DNA of 64,000 bases from Microbacterium sp. Root166 (GCF_001427145.1 NZ_LMGL01000002.1:639442-703441); one strand, 5' to 3'. Counted from the stretch's first letter, positions 25,436 through 33,698 are shown. A program made the numbers and translations. Notes: generated from the sequence alone by a model not told the origin.

Positions 25436-26803
25436 TTATCCGATGACGTCGAAGTCGGCGCCGAGGTCGTCGAGCTTGGTGAGGAACTTCTCGTAGCCGC
25501 GACGGATGATGCCGACGTTTCGGACGACCGACTCGCCTTCGGCGGTGAGGGCGGCGATCACGTAGCTGTAGCCGCCGCGGAGGTCGGGGACCTCGACGTC
25601 GGCTGCGTGCAGCGGCGTCGGGCCGTTGATGACTGCGGCCTGCTCGAGCGCGCGGCGCGGGACGCGGCGGTCGGCCGAGTCGATGCCCTGCGGGTGCACG
25701 ACGATGTCGGCGCCCATCTGCACGAGGGCCTGCGTGAAGCCGAGGCGGTTCTCGTACACCGTCTCGTGCACGGTCGACGTGCCCGTCGCCTGCGTAAGCG
25801 CCACGATGAGCGGCTGCTGCCAGTCGGTCATGAAGCCGGGGTGGACGTCGGTCTCGACGACGACGGGCTTGAGGGCGCCGTCGCGACGGAACTGGATGCC
25901 GTCCTCGTGCACGTCGAACCAGCCGCCGGCCTTGCGGAAGACGTTGAGGAACGTCAGCATCTCCTGCTGCTTGGCTCCGCCGACGAAGATGTCGCCGTCG
26001 GTGGCCAGAGCGGCGCAGGCCCACGAGGCGGCCTCATTGCGGTCGAAGATCGCCCGGTGGTCGTAGCCGCGCAACTCGTCGACGCCCTCGATGAGGATCA
26101 CCCGGTTGGGCTCATACGAGATGATCGCGCCCATCTTCTGGAGCACCGCGATGAGGTCCATGATCTCGGGCTCGATCGCGGCGTTGCGCAGCTCGGTCGT
26201 GCCCTTCGCCTTGACCGCGGTGAGCAGCACCTGCTCGGTCGCGCCGACGCTGGGGTACGGCAGCTCGATGTTCGCGCCGTGCAGGCCGTCGGGGGCGGTG
26301 ATGCGGATGCCCTCGTAGCTCTTGTCGACGACCGCACCGAACGCGCGCAGCGCGTCCATGTGGAAGTTGATCGGACGGTCGCCGATGCGGCAGCCGCCGA
26401 GGTCGGGGATGAGCGCCTCGCCGAGCAGGTGCAGCAGCGGGCCGCAGAACAGGATCGGGATGCGGGATGCCCCGGCGTGCGCGTCGATCGCCTCGAAGTG
26501 CGCCGCGACAGCCCCGCTCGGGTCGAAGTGCAGGGTGCCCTCGTCCTCGCCGTCCCACACCTTGACGCCGTGGACCTCGAGGAGCGAGCGCACGACCTTC
26601 ACGTCGCTGATGTCGGGGACGTCGCGCAGCGTGCTCGTCGTGCCGCCCAGGAGCGCCGCCACCATCGCCTTGGTCACCAGGTTCTTCGCACCCTTGACCT
26701 CGACTCGACCGGTCAGCGGACGCCCCCCCCGGATGGCGAGGACATCGCCTTCCGGCTCTTCTCCGGCTGATCGGTCGGGCGTGACGCTAAGGGCGGACTT
26801 CAT
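25436..26803 (-). CDS. murA: UDP-N-acetylglucosamine 1-carboxyvinyltransferase MurA
   Basis: MurA transfers enolpyruvate from PEP to UDP-GlcNAc, the first committed peptidoglycan step. The 455-residue product starts the EPT fold at RGGRPLTGRVEVKGAKNLVTK, keeps the catalytic Cys in LGGCRIGDRPINFH (so the usual fosfomycin target is present) and has the repeated inside-out barrel. An N-terminal stretch of about 25 residues precedes the fold. A G8 homopolymer (26723-26730 on the complement) lies in codons ~25-27. It is followed by plsC after 4 bp. Confidence 0.96.
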   Translation of the reverse strand: MKSALSVTPDRSAGEEPEGDVLAIRGGRPLTGRVEVKGAKNLVTKAMVAALLGGTTSTLRDVPDISDVKVVRSLLEVHGVKVWDGEDEGTLHFDPSGAVAAHFEAIDAHAGASRIPILFCGPLLHLLGEALIPDLGGCRIGDRPINFHMDALRAFGAVVDKSYEGIRITAPDGLHGANIELPYPSVGATEQVLLTAVKAKGTTELRNAAIEPEIMDLIAVLQKMGAIISYEPNRVILIEGVDELRGYDHRAIFDRNEAASWACAALATDGDIFVGGAKQQEMLTFLNVFRKAGGWFDVHEDGIQFRRDGALKPVVVETDVHPGFMTDWQQPLIVALTQATGTSTVHETVYENRLGFTQALVQMGADIVVHPQGIDSADRRVPRRALEQAAVINGPTPLHAADVEVPDLRGGYSYVIAALTAEGESVVRNVGIIRRGYEKFLTKLDDLGADFDVIG

Positions 26804-26878
26804 CCGGAGGACCTCACTTGTGTGTTCGAGGGCAGGCTGGGGGCGGGTCGCGCGCCCGATCGGGGCGAGCGTCCTGGC

Positions 26879-27475
26879 TTACGGAACGGGTAGTGTCCGC
26901 GGCCGCCATGCCTCACGGCGAGCCTCGAACTGCGAGATCTTTTCTTCGTCCCGCAGCGTGAGCCCGATGTCGTCGAGCCCTTCGAGAAGCCGCCACCTAG
27001 TGTAATCATCGATGTCGAAAGCGACCTCGATGTCGCCGATCGTGGCCCGGAGGGCTTGCAGATCGACGGTCATGCTGATACCGGGCTCGGCCTCGATGGC
27101 CGCCCAGATCGCTTCGATGTCCGACTCCGACACGACGCCCGCGACAAGGCCCTGCTTGCCTGCGTTCCCGCGGAAGATGTCGGCGAACCGCGAACTCAGC
27201 ACGACGTGGAAGCCGAAGTCGCGCAGCGCCCAGACGGCGTGCTCACGGCTCGACCCGGTGCCGAAGTCCGGTCCTGCAACGAGGACGCTCGCACCCTGGT
27301 ACGCGGGCTGGTTGAGGACGAACGCCGGGTCCTGGCGCCAGTTGGCGAAAAGGGCGTCTTCGAATCCCGTCTTGGTGACGCGCTTGAGGTAGACGGCCGG
27401 GATGATCTGGTCGGTGTCGACCGCGGAGCGCTTCAGCGGCGCGGCGATGCCGGTGTGGGTGGTGAACTTCTCCAT
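26879..27475 (-). CDS. leuD: 3-isopropylmalate dehydratase small subunit
   Basis: LeuD is the swivel subunit of isopropylmalate isomerase, which moves the hydroxyl group in leucine synthesis. The 198-residue protein has [14 protein letters not shown] (about residue 20), [17 protein letters not shown] (the substrate-binding SREH motif, about 70) and [16 protein letters not shown]. The start lies 1 bp after the leuC stop, so leuC and leuD are one operon. The 75-bp gap to murA shows no clear terminator. Confidence 0.97.
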   Translation of the reverse strand: MEKFTTHTGIAAPLKRSAVDTDQIIPAVYLKRVTKTGFEDALFANWRQDPAFVLNQPAYQGASVLVAGPDFGTGSSREHAVWALRDFGFHVVLSSRFADIFRGNAGKQGLVAGVVSESDIEAIWAAIEAEPGISMTVDLQALRATIGDIEVAFDIDDYTRWRLLEGLDDIGLTLRDEEKISQFEARREAWRPRTLPVP

Positions 27476-27476
27476 G

Positions 27477-28952
27477 TCAGGCCTCCACGGTCTCGGTCGC
27501 GGCGTGTGCCGGGATCGGGTCGAGATCGCTCGGGCTCGACAGCGTGCCCCGCACGGCGGTCGCGGCGGCGACGAGCGGCGAGACCAGGTGCGTGCGGCCG
27601 CCCTTGCCCTGACGGCCTTCGAAGTTGCGGTTGCTGGTCGAGGCGCAGCGCTCCCCCGGTGCGAGCTGATCGGGGTTCATGCCGAGGCACATCGAGCAGC
27701 CGGCGAAGCGCCACTCCGCGCCGAAGTCGGTGAAGACCTTGTCGAGACCCTCGGCCTCGGCCTCGAGCCGGACGCGGGCCGAGCCGGGAACGACCATGAC
27801 GTGCACGCCGTCGGCCTTGGTGCGACCCTCGATGACGGACGCGAAGGCGCGGAGGTCCTCGATGCGGCTGTTGGTGCACGACCCCATGAACACGGCGTCG
27901 ACGGGCACGTCCTTGAGCGGCGTGCCCGGGACGAGGTCCATGTACTCCAGCGCGCGCTCGGCGGCGGCGCGCTCGTTGGGATCGGCGATGTCGGCGGGGG
28001 TGGGCACGACGTCCGAGAGCATGACGCCCTGTCCGGGGTTCGTGCCCCACGTGACGAACGGCTCGAGCTCGTTCGCGTCGAGGTAGACCTCGGCGTCGTA
28101 GACGGCGCCCTCGTCACTGGGCAGGGTCCGCCAGTAGGCGACGGCATCCTCCCAGTCCTGCCCCTTCGGCGCGTGATCGCGGCCCTTCACGTAGTCGAAC
28201 GTGATGTCGTCGGGCGCGATCATGCCGGCGCGCGCGCCCGCCTCGATCGACATGTTGCACATGGTCATGCGCCCCTCCATCGAGAGGGAGCGGATGGCGC
28301 TGCCGCGGAACTCGAGCACGTAGCCCTGCCCGCCGTTGGCGCCGATCTTGGCGATGATCGCGAGGATGACGTCCTTCGCGGTGACGCCCGGCTTGAGGTC
28401 GCCCTCGACGGTGATGGCCATCGTCTTGAACGGCTTGAGCGGCAGCGTCTGCGTGGCCAGGACGTGCTCGACCTCACTCGTGCCGATGCCGAAGGCCATG
28501 GCCCCGAACGCGCCGTGGGTGCTGGTGTGGCTGTCGCCGCACACCACGGTGATCCCCGGCATGGTGAGGCCGAGCTGCGGGCCGACCACGTGGACGATCC
28601 CCTGCTCCTTGTCGCCGAGCGAGTGCAGGCGCACGCCGAACTCCGCGGCGTTGCGGCGCAGCGTCTCGATCTGGGTACGGCTGGTCAGGTCGGCGATCGG
28701 CTTGTCGATGTCGAGAGTCGGCGTGTTGTGGTCCTCGGTCGCGATCGTCAGATCGAGCCGGCGGACGGGGCGACCCTCGGCGCGCAGACCGTCGAACGCC
28801 TGCGGGCTGGTGACCTCGTGCACCAGGTGCAGGTCGATGTAGATGAGGTCGGGCTGGCCGTCCTCGCCCTTGACGACGAGGTGGTCGTCCCACACCTTCT
28901 CAGCGAGGGTGCGCGGGCGGTCGGGGATGCCGGATACGTCGGGATTGCTCAT
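27477..28952 (-). CDS. leuC: 3-isopropylmalate dehydratase large subunit
   Basis: LeuC is the [4Fe-4S] aconitase-type subunit of isopropylmalate isomerase. The 491-residue protein has [26 protein letters not shown], the cluster cysteines in [11 protein letters not shown] (about residue 360) and [10 protein letters not shown] (about 420), and [24 protein letters not shown] precedes the ATG. A hairpin lies in the leader (29009-29046) but no leucine-rich leader peptide was found. The leuA gene is not in the window; leuB is 20 kb away. Confidence 0.97.
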   Translation of the reverse strand: MSNPDVSGIPDRPRTLAEKVWDDHLVVKGEDGQPDLIYIDLHLVHEVTSPQAFDGLRAEGRPVRRLDLTIATEDHNTPTLDIDKPIADLTSRTQIETLRRNAAEFGVRLHSLGDKEQGIVHVVGPQLGLTMPGITVVCGDSHTSTHGAFGAMAFGIGTSEVEHVLATQTLPLKPFKTMAITVEGDLKPGVTAKDVILAIIAKIGANGGQGYVLEFRGSAIRSLSMEGRMTMCNMSIEAGARAGMIAPDDITFDYVKGRDHAPKGQDWEDAVAYWRTLPSDEGAVYDAEVYLDANELEPFVTWGTNPGQGVMLSDVVPTPADIADPNERAAAERALEYMDLVPGTPLKDVPVDAVFMGSCTNSRIEDLRAFASVIEGRTKADGVHVMVVPGSARVRLEAEAEGLDKVFTDFGAEWRFAGCSMCLGMNPDQLAPGERCASTSNRNFEGRQGKGGRTHLVSPLVAAATAVRGTLSSPSDLDPIPAHAATETVEA

Positions 28953-29008
28953 TGCTCTGTTCTCCTGAAGGGGACTGCGCCCGTAAGGGATGGGGCCCGC
29001 GACGAACT

Positions 29009-29046
29009 CCGCGACGAGGGAGGCCTGAGACTAGGACTCGTCGCGG
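29009..29046 (-). other. leader hairpin upstream of leuC
   Basis: CCGCGACGAG and CTCGTCGCGG (10-bp stem) flank an 18-nt loop about 60-95 nt before the leuC start. No U-run or anti-terminator is obvious; the rest of 28953-29187 has no gene I can support. Confidence 0.45.
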
Positions 29047-29187
29047 CCGCTAAGGAGAAGGCGAGCGTTCCGCACAGGCCCAGATTACCACCCGCGCCGG
29101 AGGCCCCGGCATCGTGCCTGTCATACAACGCCGTCGTGACGGACCCCCACAACTCGGAGTGCCTGGAACCGGCCCCGTCCGCACTCC

Positions 29188-29245
29188 TGAACGGACGCAA
29201 CACGCCGTCACCTCAGCAGGCGGCGCGGCGTGTTGCGACCGTTCA
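29188..29245. repeat. hairpin repeat, copy 1 (left of the DUF559 gene)
   Basis: 20-nt arms (29188-29207 and 29226-29245) pair with one mismatch around an 18-nt loop. The left arm plus 4 nt (29188-29211) is an exact 24-bp direct repeat of 30236-30259 on the other side of the gene. It lies between divergent genes, where a terminator is not expected. Confidence 0.85.
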
Positions 29246-29344
29246 TCTGGACGTTCGCTCCTCCCTCGTGCACCGCGGTGCGGGGCTCTCCACGAACACC
29301 CTGGGTCTCGCCGCGCTGGCTCCGGATGCAGAGACGATCCGTGG

Positions 29345-30238
29345 ATGCGCTCGCCCCGCCCGCTCCCGCCCAGTCACAGCGGTCGCCCGTTCTCCGTCGC
29401 AGATGCACTGAGTGCCGGCATCCCGAGCTCCCGTCTGCGCCGATCGGACCTCCGCTCCCCGTTCCACGGTGTGCGCGTCCCGGTCGGTGCGGCAGGCCTG
29501 CGAGCCGAGTGCGAGTCGTACGCGACACGGATGCCGGAGACGTGGGTCTTCTCACACACGACAGCCGCGCGTCTGCTGGGACTACCGCTGCCGCGCCGTC
29601 TTGAGCGTGAGCCGGGCGTTCACGTCACGGCCGTGGGCGGACGCGCACCGAGGGGCAAGGGCGTGATCGGACACACGACGGTGCGCGATCCTCGTGTCTG
29701 GCAGACGCGCGGGCTCCGGATCACCGCGCCGGAGCGCACCTGGGCGGATCTCGCCCCACTGCTCACGCTCGACGAACTGATCGTCGTCGGGGACCGGATC
29801 GTGGGGCTGCCTCGGCCGCCTGGAACGCCGATAGCAATGCACGGCGCCGTACAAGAGAGTGCGGGGATGCGTGGGAGCCTCGCGCTCGCGGACGCTCTCG
29901 AACTGGTGCGAGAGGGTTCTCGCTCACCGCGAGAAACCCGCGCAAGAGTCGCCCTGATCCGGGCCGGCATGCCGGAGCCCGCACTCAACGCTGAAATCGT
30001 TCTCCCGCGCCGCATCGTGCACGGCGACCTGGTGTTCCGCGAGTGGAGGACGCTCGTGGAGTACGAGGGCGACCAGCATCGCACCGATGCGGTGCAGTGG
30101 TCGCGCGACCTCGAGAGGTACAACGATCTGGTCGAGGCGGGCTGGCTCGTCATCCGCGTCTCGAAGTCCATGCCGTCGGGCGAGGTTGTCGCGCGCGTGG
30201 CGCGCGCACTGCACTCGCGAGGCTGTAGGGCGGGGTGA
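29345..30238 (+). CDS. AbiEi-like / DUF559-type endonuclease-fold protein
   Basis: A protein of about 297 residues. The N-terminal ~70 residues look like a winged-helix AbiEi-type antitoxin module (FSVADALSAGIPSSRLRRSD ... FHGVRVP), the middle carries FSHTTAARLLGLPLP, and the C-terminal ~110 residues have a Vsr/DUF559-type nuclease pattern: EYEGDQHRTD, then RDLERYNDLVEAGWLVIRV. Such proteins are multicopy accessory genes in Microbacteriaceae. Start ATG 29345 gives a sensible N-terminus; the frame stays open to 29114 through a hairpin. Codon use is less biased than neighbours. The gene is bracketed by two related hairpins. Confidence 0.75.
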   Translation: MRSPRPLPPSHSGRPFSVADALSAGIPSSRLRRSDLRSPFHGVRVPVGAAGLRAECESYATRMPETWVFSHTTAARLLGLPLPRRLEREPGVHVTAVGGRAPRGKGVIGHTTVRDPRVWQTRGLRITAPERTWADLAPLLTLDELIVVGDRIVGLPRPPGTPIAMHGAVQESAGMRGSLALADALELVREGSRSPRETRARVALIRAGMPEPALNAEIVLPRRIVHGDLVFREWRTLVEYEGDQHRTDAVQWSRDLERYNDLVEAGWLVIRVSKSMPSGEVVARVARALHSRGCRAG

Positions 30239-30292
30239 ACGGACGCAACACGCCGTCACGCTCAAGGGCGTGACGGCGTGTTGGGTCCGCTC
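30237..30292. repeat. hairpin repeat, copy 2 (right of the DUF559 gene)
   Basis: 25-nt arms (30237-30261 and 30268-30292) pair with two mismatches around a 6-nt loop. It begins in the stop codon of the DUF559 gene and shares the 24-bp left arm with copy 1. Between convergent genes it could also stop transcription, though there is no T-run. Confidence 0.85.
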
Positions 30293-30310
30293 AGTTTCGG
30301 GCGAGGAGCG

Positions 30311-31432
30311 TCAGGCGTCGGAGCGGGGCTGATCCACCGTGGGCGGGGTGCCCTTCTCCTCTGCGACCACGGCCGCCGCCTCGGCGGACGGGGCCATGCC
30401 CGCGGGGGCGGCAGCGCCGGCGGCTGCGGCCGCGGCATCCGTCGTGCCGTTCTTCTTCTCGCGCGCGGAGGCGATCAGGCTCGCGACGGTCGCGACCGTC
30501 ATGGCCACGATGATCACGCCGAGCGACATCCAGGTCGAGATCTCCGGAGCCCACTCGATGTGCTCGCCGTTGTTGATGAACGGCAGCTCGTTAACGTGCA
30601 TGGCGTGGAAGACGAGCTTCACGCCGATGAAGGCGAGGATGAACGCGATGCCGTAGTGCAGGTAGCGAAGGCGGTCCAGCAGGTCGCCCAGCAGGAAGTA
30701 CAGCTGGCGCAGGCCCATGAGGGCGAAGATGTTCGCGGTGAACACGATGAAAGGGCTCGTCGTGATGCCGAAGATCGCGGGGATCGAGTCGATCGCGAAC
30801 AGCAGGTCGGTCACGCCGATGGCCGCGAAGACGATGATCATCGGCGTCCACATCTTCCTGCCGTCCACGACCGTGCGCAGCTTCGCCCCGTCGTAGGAGT
30901 CGCTGATGTCGATCATGCGGCGGAGCAGGCGGACGACGAAGTTCTCCTGCTTCACGTCGTCGTCGTGGTCGCCGCCGGGGAAGGCCTGGCGCCACGCGGT
31001 CCACACGAGGAAGGCGCCGAAGAGGTAGAAGACCCAGCTGAACTGCTCGATGATCGCGGCGCCCGCGAGGATGAACAGGCCGCGCAGGACGAGCGCGATG
31101 ATGATGCCCACCATCAGCACCTCCTGCTGGTACCGGCGCGGGACGGCGAACTGGCTCATGATGAGCACGAAGACGAACAGGTTGTCGATCGACAGGCTGT
31201 ACTCGGTGAGCCAGCCCGCGACGAACTGACCGGCGAACTCGGGTCCGGCGATCATCCACATGAGCCCGGCGAAGATCAGCGCGAGCGTCACGTAGAAGAC
31301 CACCCACAGGGTGGACTCGCGCGTCGACGGGATGTGCGGGCGCTTGAGGATCAGCAGCAGGTCGCCGAGCAGGATGAGCGTCAGGATCACGAGGGATCCG
31401 ACTTCGAACCACAGCGGGAGGACGAGGTCCAT
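30311..31432 (-). CDS. TerC/Alx-family membrane protein, probable Mn2+ exporter
   Basis: This 373-residue integral membrane protein has about nine hydrophobic segments and the TerC hallmarks: acidic residues in membrane helices SLSIDNLFVFVLIMSQF (about 80) and TDLLFAIDSIPAIFGIT (about 210), and NIFALMGLRQLYFLLG. TerC proteins export manganese or load it onto secreted enzymes. The C-terminal ~50 residues are Ala-rich and variable. It is preceded by a yybP-ykoY Mn2+ riboswitch, which strongly supports the manganese role. The short AAAGG before the ATG is the likely ribosome-binding site. Confidence 0.93.
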   Translation of the reverse strand: MDLVLPLWFEVGSLVILTLILLGDLLLILKRPHIPSTRESTLWVVFYVTLALIFAGLMWMIAGPEFAGQFVAGWLTEYSLSIDNLFVFVLIMSQFAVPRRYQQEVLMVGIIIALVLRGLFILAGAAIIEQFSWVFYLFGAFLVWTAWRQAFPGGDHDDDVKQENFVVRLLRRMIDISDSYDGAKLRTVVDGRKMWTPMIIVFAAIGVTDLLFAIDSIPAIFGITTSPFIVFTANIFALMGLRQLYFLLGDLLDRLRYLHYGIAFILAFIGVKLVFHAMHVNELPFINNGEHIEWAPEISTWMSLGVIIVAMTVATVASLIASAREKKNGTTDAAAAAAGAAAPAGMAPSAEAAAVVAEEKGTPPTVDQPRSDA

Positions 31433-31474
31433 GGAGGGCCTTTCGAGGAGGATTCGGAGGGGTCGTCGGAAAAC

Positions 31475-31575
31475 CGAAAGTCTCTCCCCGCGGCCTCTCG
31501 GCCGCGTCGCGCACCCGGGGTCACACTGTCGGGACCCGTGATGACGGATGCGCGCTCGCGGGATACTCCCTCTCG
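31475..31575 (-). promoter_or_regulatory. yybP-ykoY manganese riboswitch upstream of terC
   Basis: Read on the minus strand, P1 pairs CGAGAG (31575-31570) with CUUUCG (31480-31475). Next to it are the hallmark GGAGUA (31569-31564) and GAGAC just before the 3' P1 strand. CCGCG...GCGCA pairs with UGCGC...GCGG as the second helix, and CCGUCAUC is the L3 metal-binding loop, as in E. coli alx. The 3' P1 strand CUUUCG can alternatively pair with CGAAAG (31445-31440) over the terC ribosome-binding site, so Mn2+ binding should free translation. Confidence 0.88.
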
Positions 31576-31582
31576 CCCGTCA

Positions 31583-31588
31583 AGGATA
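31583..31588 (-). promoter_or_regulatory. -10 box (TATCCT) for the riboswitch-terC transcript
   Basis: Lies 7 nt upstream of the first riboswitch base pair, so the RNA would begin with the aptamer. The -35 region is weak. Confidence 0.5.
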
Positions 31589-31717
31589 CAGGCTCGGGAT
31601 GCCGCACCCGGCGCGCTGCGAGACGATCCGCTCCCCCGCGACACTGACACCGTGAGAGACAATGAAGCTCCGCGACGACGCCGCCCATAGGCGCCGACCG
31701 CGGAGCCGGAGGACGGG

Positions 31718-32275
31718 ATGCCCCAAGACACCGAGCGGGACGACGCGGCGCTCGTGGCGCAGGCCGCGAACGGCAGCGAGCTTGCCTTCCGGACGCTGTA
31801 CCGCGCGTACGTGCGCCCGGTGTACTGGCTGGCGCACGGCCTGCTCGGCAATGCGGCGGACGCTGAGGACGTCGTCCAGGAGACCTTCCTGGTCGCATGG
31901 CGCAAGCTTCCCGAGTTCGAGCTCGCCGGGGAATCGCTGCTGCCGTGGCTCGCGACGGTGTGCCGCTTCCAGGCCGCGAACCGCATCCGGCGTCAGCGCC
32001 GCGACCGCGACCACACCGCCGCCGCGGCGGACGAGACGCTCCCGGCGACGGTGGACGTCGAGGAGCAGGTCATCGGCGCGGACCTGGCGGAGCGCATCCT
32101 TCACGAGGTGGCGGGGCTGAGCCCACTCGACCGCGACATCTTCCGGCTGTGCGCGGCCGAGGGCTACGCCTACCAAGCGGCCGCCGAGCAGCTCGGCGTC
32201 GCCCACGGAGTCGTCCGCAATCGTCTCTCCCGCATCCGGACGCGACTCCGGACCGTCGTCAAGGAGAGCACATGA
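31718..32275 (+). CDS. ECF-type RNA polymerase sigma factor
   Basis: A 185-residue sigma-70 family protein with region 2 (FRTLYRAYVRPVYWLAHGLLG, then NAADAEDVVQETFLVAWRKL) and region 4 (LSPLDRDIFRLCAAEGYAYQ, then AAAEQLGVAHGVVRNRLSRI). No region 3 or C-terminal extension. GGAGG precedes the ATG. The stop overlaps the following DUF4349 gene by ATGA, the usual arrangement of a sigma factor and its anti-sigma partner. The 5' region is shared with the divergent terC riboswitch region; whether stress signals are shared is unknown. Confidence 0.92.
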   Translation: MPQDTERDDAALVAQAANGSELAFRTLYRAYVRPVYWLAHGLLGNAADAEDVVQETFLVAWRKLPEFELAGESLLPWLATVCRFQAANRIRRQRRDRDHTAAAADETLPATVDVEEQVIGADLAERILHEVAGLSPLDRDIFRLCAAEGYAYQAAAEQLGVAHGVVRNRLSRIRTRLRTVVKEST

Positions 32276-33465
32276 ACACGTCACCCCCCGCAGGCGCCGC
32301 CGCGCCCCTGCCCGAGCTCAGCGCGGCTCGCATCGACGAGATCGAAGAGGCCGTGTTCGCCGACATCGCGAGCGAGCGGGCCGCTCAGACCGCCCGCAGC
32401 GCTCGCCGCGGCCGGATCTGGATGGCGGGCGGGGCCGCCGCCGCGGTCATCGCCGTCGCAGCCATCATCGCTCCCACCGTCGTGCCGCTGGTCGACGGCA
32501 GTGGCGCGGAATCCGACGGGTTCGCCGACCAGGTCGCCGTCGAACCGGCCGCGCCCGACGCGCCCGTGACCGATGACGCCGGCGGCTCCGCTGAAGCGGA
32601 CTCCGACCTGACGCTGAGCGACGGCACCAAGGTCGGGGGCGCGACCTCGGAAAGCTCGCTGGTCGCTCCGGATCCCGGCGCCGACCGGGAGATCATCACC
32701 TCGGCATCCGCGACCGTCGTCGTCGACGACGTGACCGCCGCCGCACGCGTGATCGGCAACTCCGCCGTCGCCTACGGCGGCTACGTCGAGTCGATGACCG
32801 TCGGCACCAGCGGCCAGATGGTGCCGATCGATCCGCAGAGCGGCGTGGTGTACGACTCCATGCCGTATCCGTACACGCCCGACAGCGCCTGGATCACGGT
32901 GCGCGTGCCGTCGGAGGATCTCCCCCAGGTCGTCGACGAGCTCTCGGATGTCGGCGAGGTGACGGCGTCGTCGATCAACCGAATCGACGTCACCGAGCAG
33001 GCCGTCGACCTGCGCGCCCGGATCGAGGCGGCCGAGGCATCCGTCGACCGCCTGCTCCAGCTGATGGCGGAGGCGACCAGCGTCGCCGATCTGATCGCGG
33101 CCGAGAGCGCCCTTTCCGAGCGTCAGGCGATGCTCGAGTCGTACCGGCAGCAGCTCACCATGCTCGAAAGCCAGGTCGCGATGTCGTCGCTCACTGTGAC
33201 GCTCGTCCCGGTCGTGGAGACGGTCGAGGCCGATCCGGCCGGCTTCGGGGACGGGTTCGCCGCCGGCTGGAACGCACTGGTCGCGACGCTCAACGGGATC
33301 GTCATCGCCCTGGGCTTCCTGATCCCCTGGCTCGTCATCGCAGCCATCGCGGCGCTCATCGTGTGGGCGATCGTGCGGCTCGTGCGACGCCGGCGCAGCG
33401 CGGATCGGCCGGCCGCGGCATCCGCTCGACGCGACGACGCGACCACCGACGACCCGGTGATCTGA
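32272..33465 (+). CDS. DUF4349 membrane protein, possible anti-sigma factor
   Basis: This 397-residue protein has a cytoplasmic N-terminus of about 48 residues (acidic and helical, ARIDEIEEAVFADIASE), a membrane segment (GAAAAVIAVAAIIAPTVVPL), an exported domain of about 270 residues that ends in a coiled coil (VDLRARIEAAEASVDRLLQL ... SALSERQAMLESYRQQ), and a second membrane helix (FLIPWLVIAAIAALIVWAIV) with a basic tail. The exported part matches DUF4349. The start overlaps the ECF gene, so it plausibly holds the sigma factor at the membrane until an envelope signal arrives. That role is inferred from context. Confidence 0.85.
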   Translation: MNTSPPAGAAAPLPELSAARIDEIEEAVFADIASERAAQTARSARRGRIWMAGGAAAAVIAVAAIIAPTVVPLVDGSGAESDGFADQVAVEPAAPDAPVTDDAGGSAEADSDLTLSDGTKVGGATSESSLVAPDPGADREIITSASATVVVDDVTAAARVIGNSAVAYGGYVESMTVGTSGQMVPIDPQSGVVYDSMPYPYTPDSAWITVRVPSEDLPQVVDELSDVGEVTASSINRIDVTEQAVDLRARIEAAEASVDRLLQLMAEATSVADLIAAESALSERQAMLESYRQQLTMLESQVAMSSLTVTLVPVVETVEADPAGFGDGFAAGWNALVATLNGIVIALGFLIPWLVIAAIAALIVWAIVRLVRRRRSADRPAAASARRDDATTDDPVI

Positions 33466-33471
33466 GCGTGA

Positions 33472-33510
33472 ACGAAAGAAGCCCGGTCCGATGGACCGGG
33501 CTTCTTTCGT
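33472..33510. terminator. bidirectional intrinsic terminator
   Basis: A perfect 18-bp stem (33472-33489 with 33493-33510) with a 3-nt loop; arms end in AAAGAAG/CTTCTTT so both strands give a T-rich tail. It ends the ECF/DUF4349 mRNA. Confidence 0.9.
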
Positions 33511-33512
33511 GT

Positions 33513-33539
33513 TGGTGACCCCAGCGGGATTCGGCCGCT
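33513..33539 (-). pseudogene. remnant of a tRNA-Glu 3' end
   Basis: The first 23 bases of the region (33511-33533) are identical to the 3' end of the intact tRNA-Glu at 33621-33643, including the encoded CCA. The T-stem still pairs (AGCGG / CCGCT) but the loop lacks the TTCGA start and the rest of the tRNA is absent. It may be a degraded tandem tRNA or an attachment-site scar. Confidence 0.75.
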
Positions 33540-33576
33540 CCGCCCCGCGTGCGGCTTTTCACCCTGCTGCGACAGC

Positions 33577-33622
33577 AACGACAAAACGCCCCGCTCGTGA
33601 CCGAGCGGGGCGTTTCTGTCGT
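33577..33622 (-). terminator. terminator of tRNA-Glu
   Basis: A long stem (AACGACA ... AACGCCCCGCTCG with its complement) lies directly after the tRNA 3' end; on the minus strand the second arm ends GCGTTTTGTCGTT, giving a T-rich tail. Confidence 0.85.
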
Positions 33623-33698
33623 TGGTGACCCCAGCGGGATTCGAACCCGCGTTACCGCCGTGAGAGGGCGGCGTACTAGGCCGCTATACGATGGGGCC
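33623..33698 (-). tRNA. tRNA-Glu (anticodon CUC)
   Basis: A full cloverleaf: acceptor GGCCCCA with TGGGGTC, D-arm GTATAGCGGCCTAGTAC, anticodon stem CCGCC/GGCGG with loop CTCTCAC (anticodon CTC), T-arm GCGGGTTCGAATCCCGC, discriminator A and an encoded CCA. Confidence 0.96.

Noticed and set aside
30278..31690. 470-codon plus-strand frame opposite terC and its leader
   Set aside because: Asp/Glu/His-rich shadow crossing the riboswitch; no domain and no start signal.
31387..31986. 199-codon minus-strand frame across the riboswitch and sigma-factor start
   Set aside because: It crosses a structured RNA and the ECF gene antisense; Arg/Ser-rich shadow.
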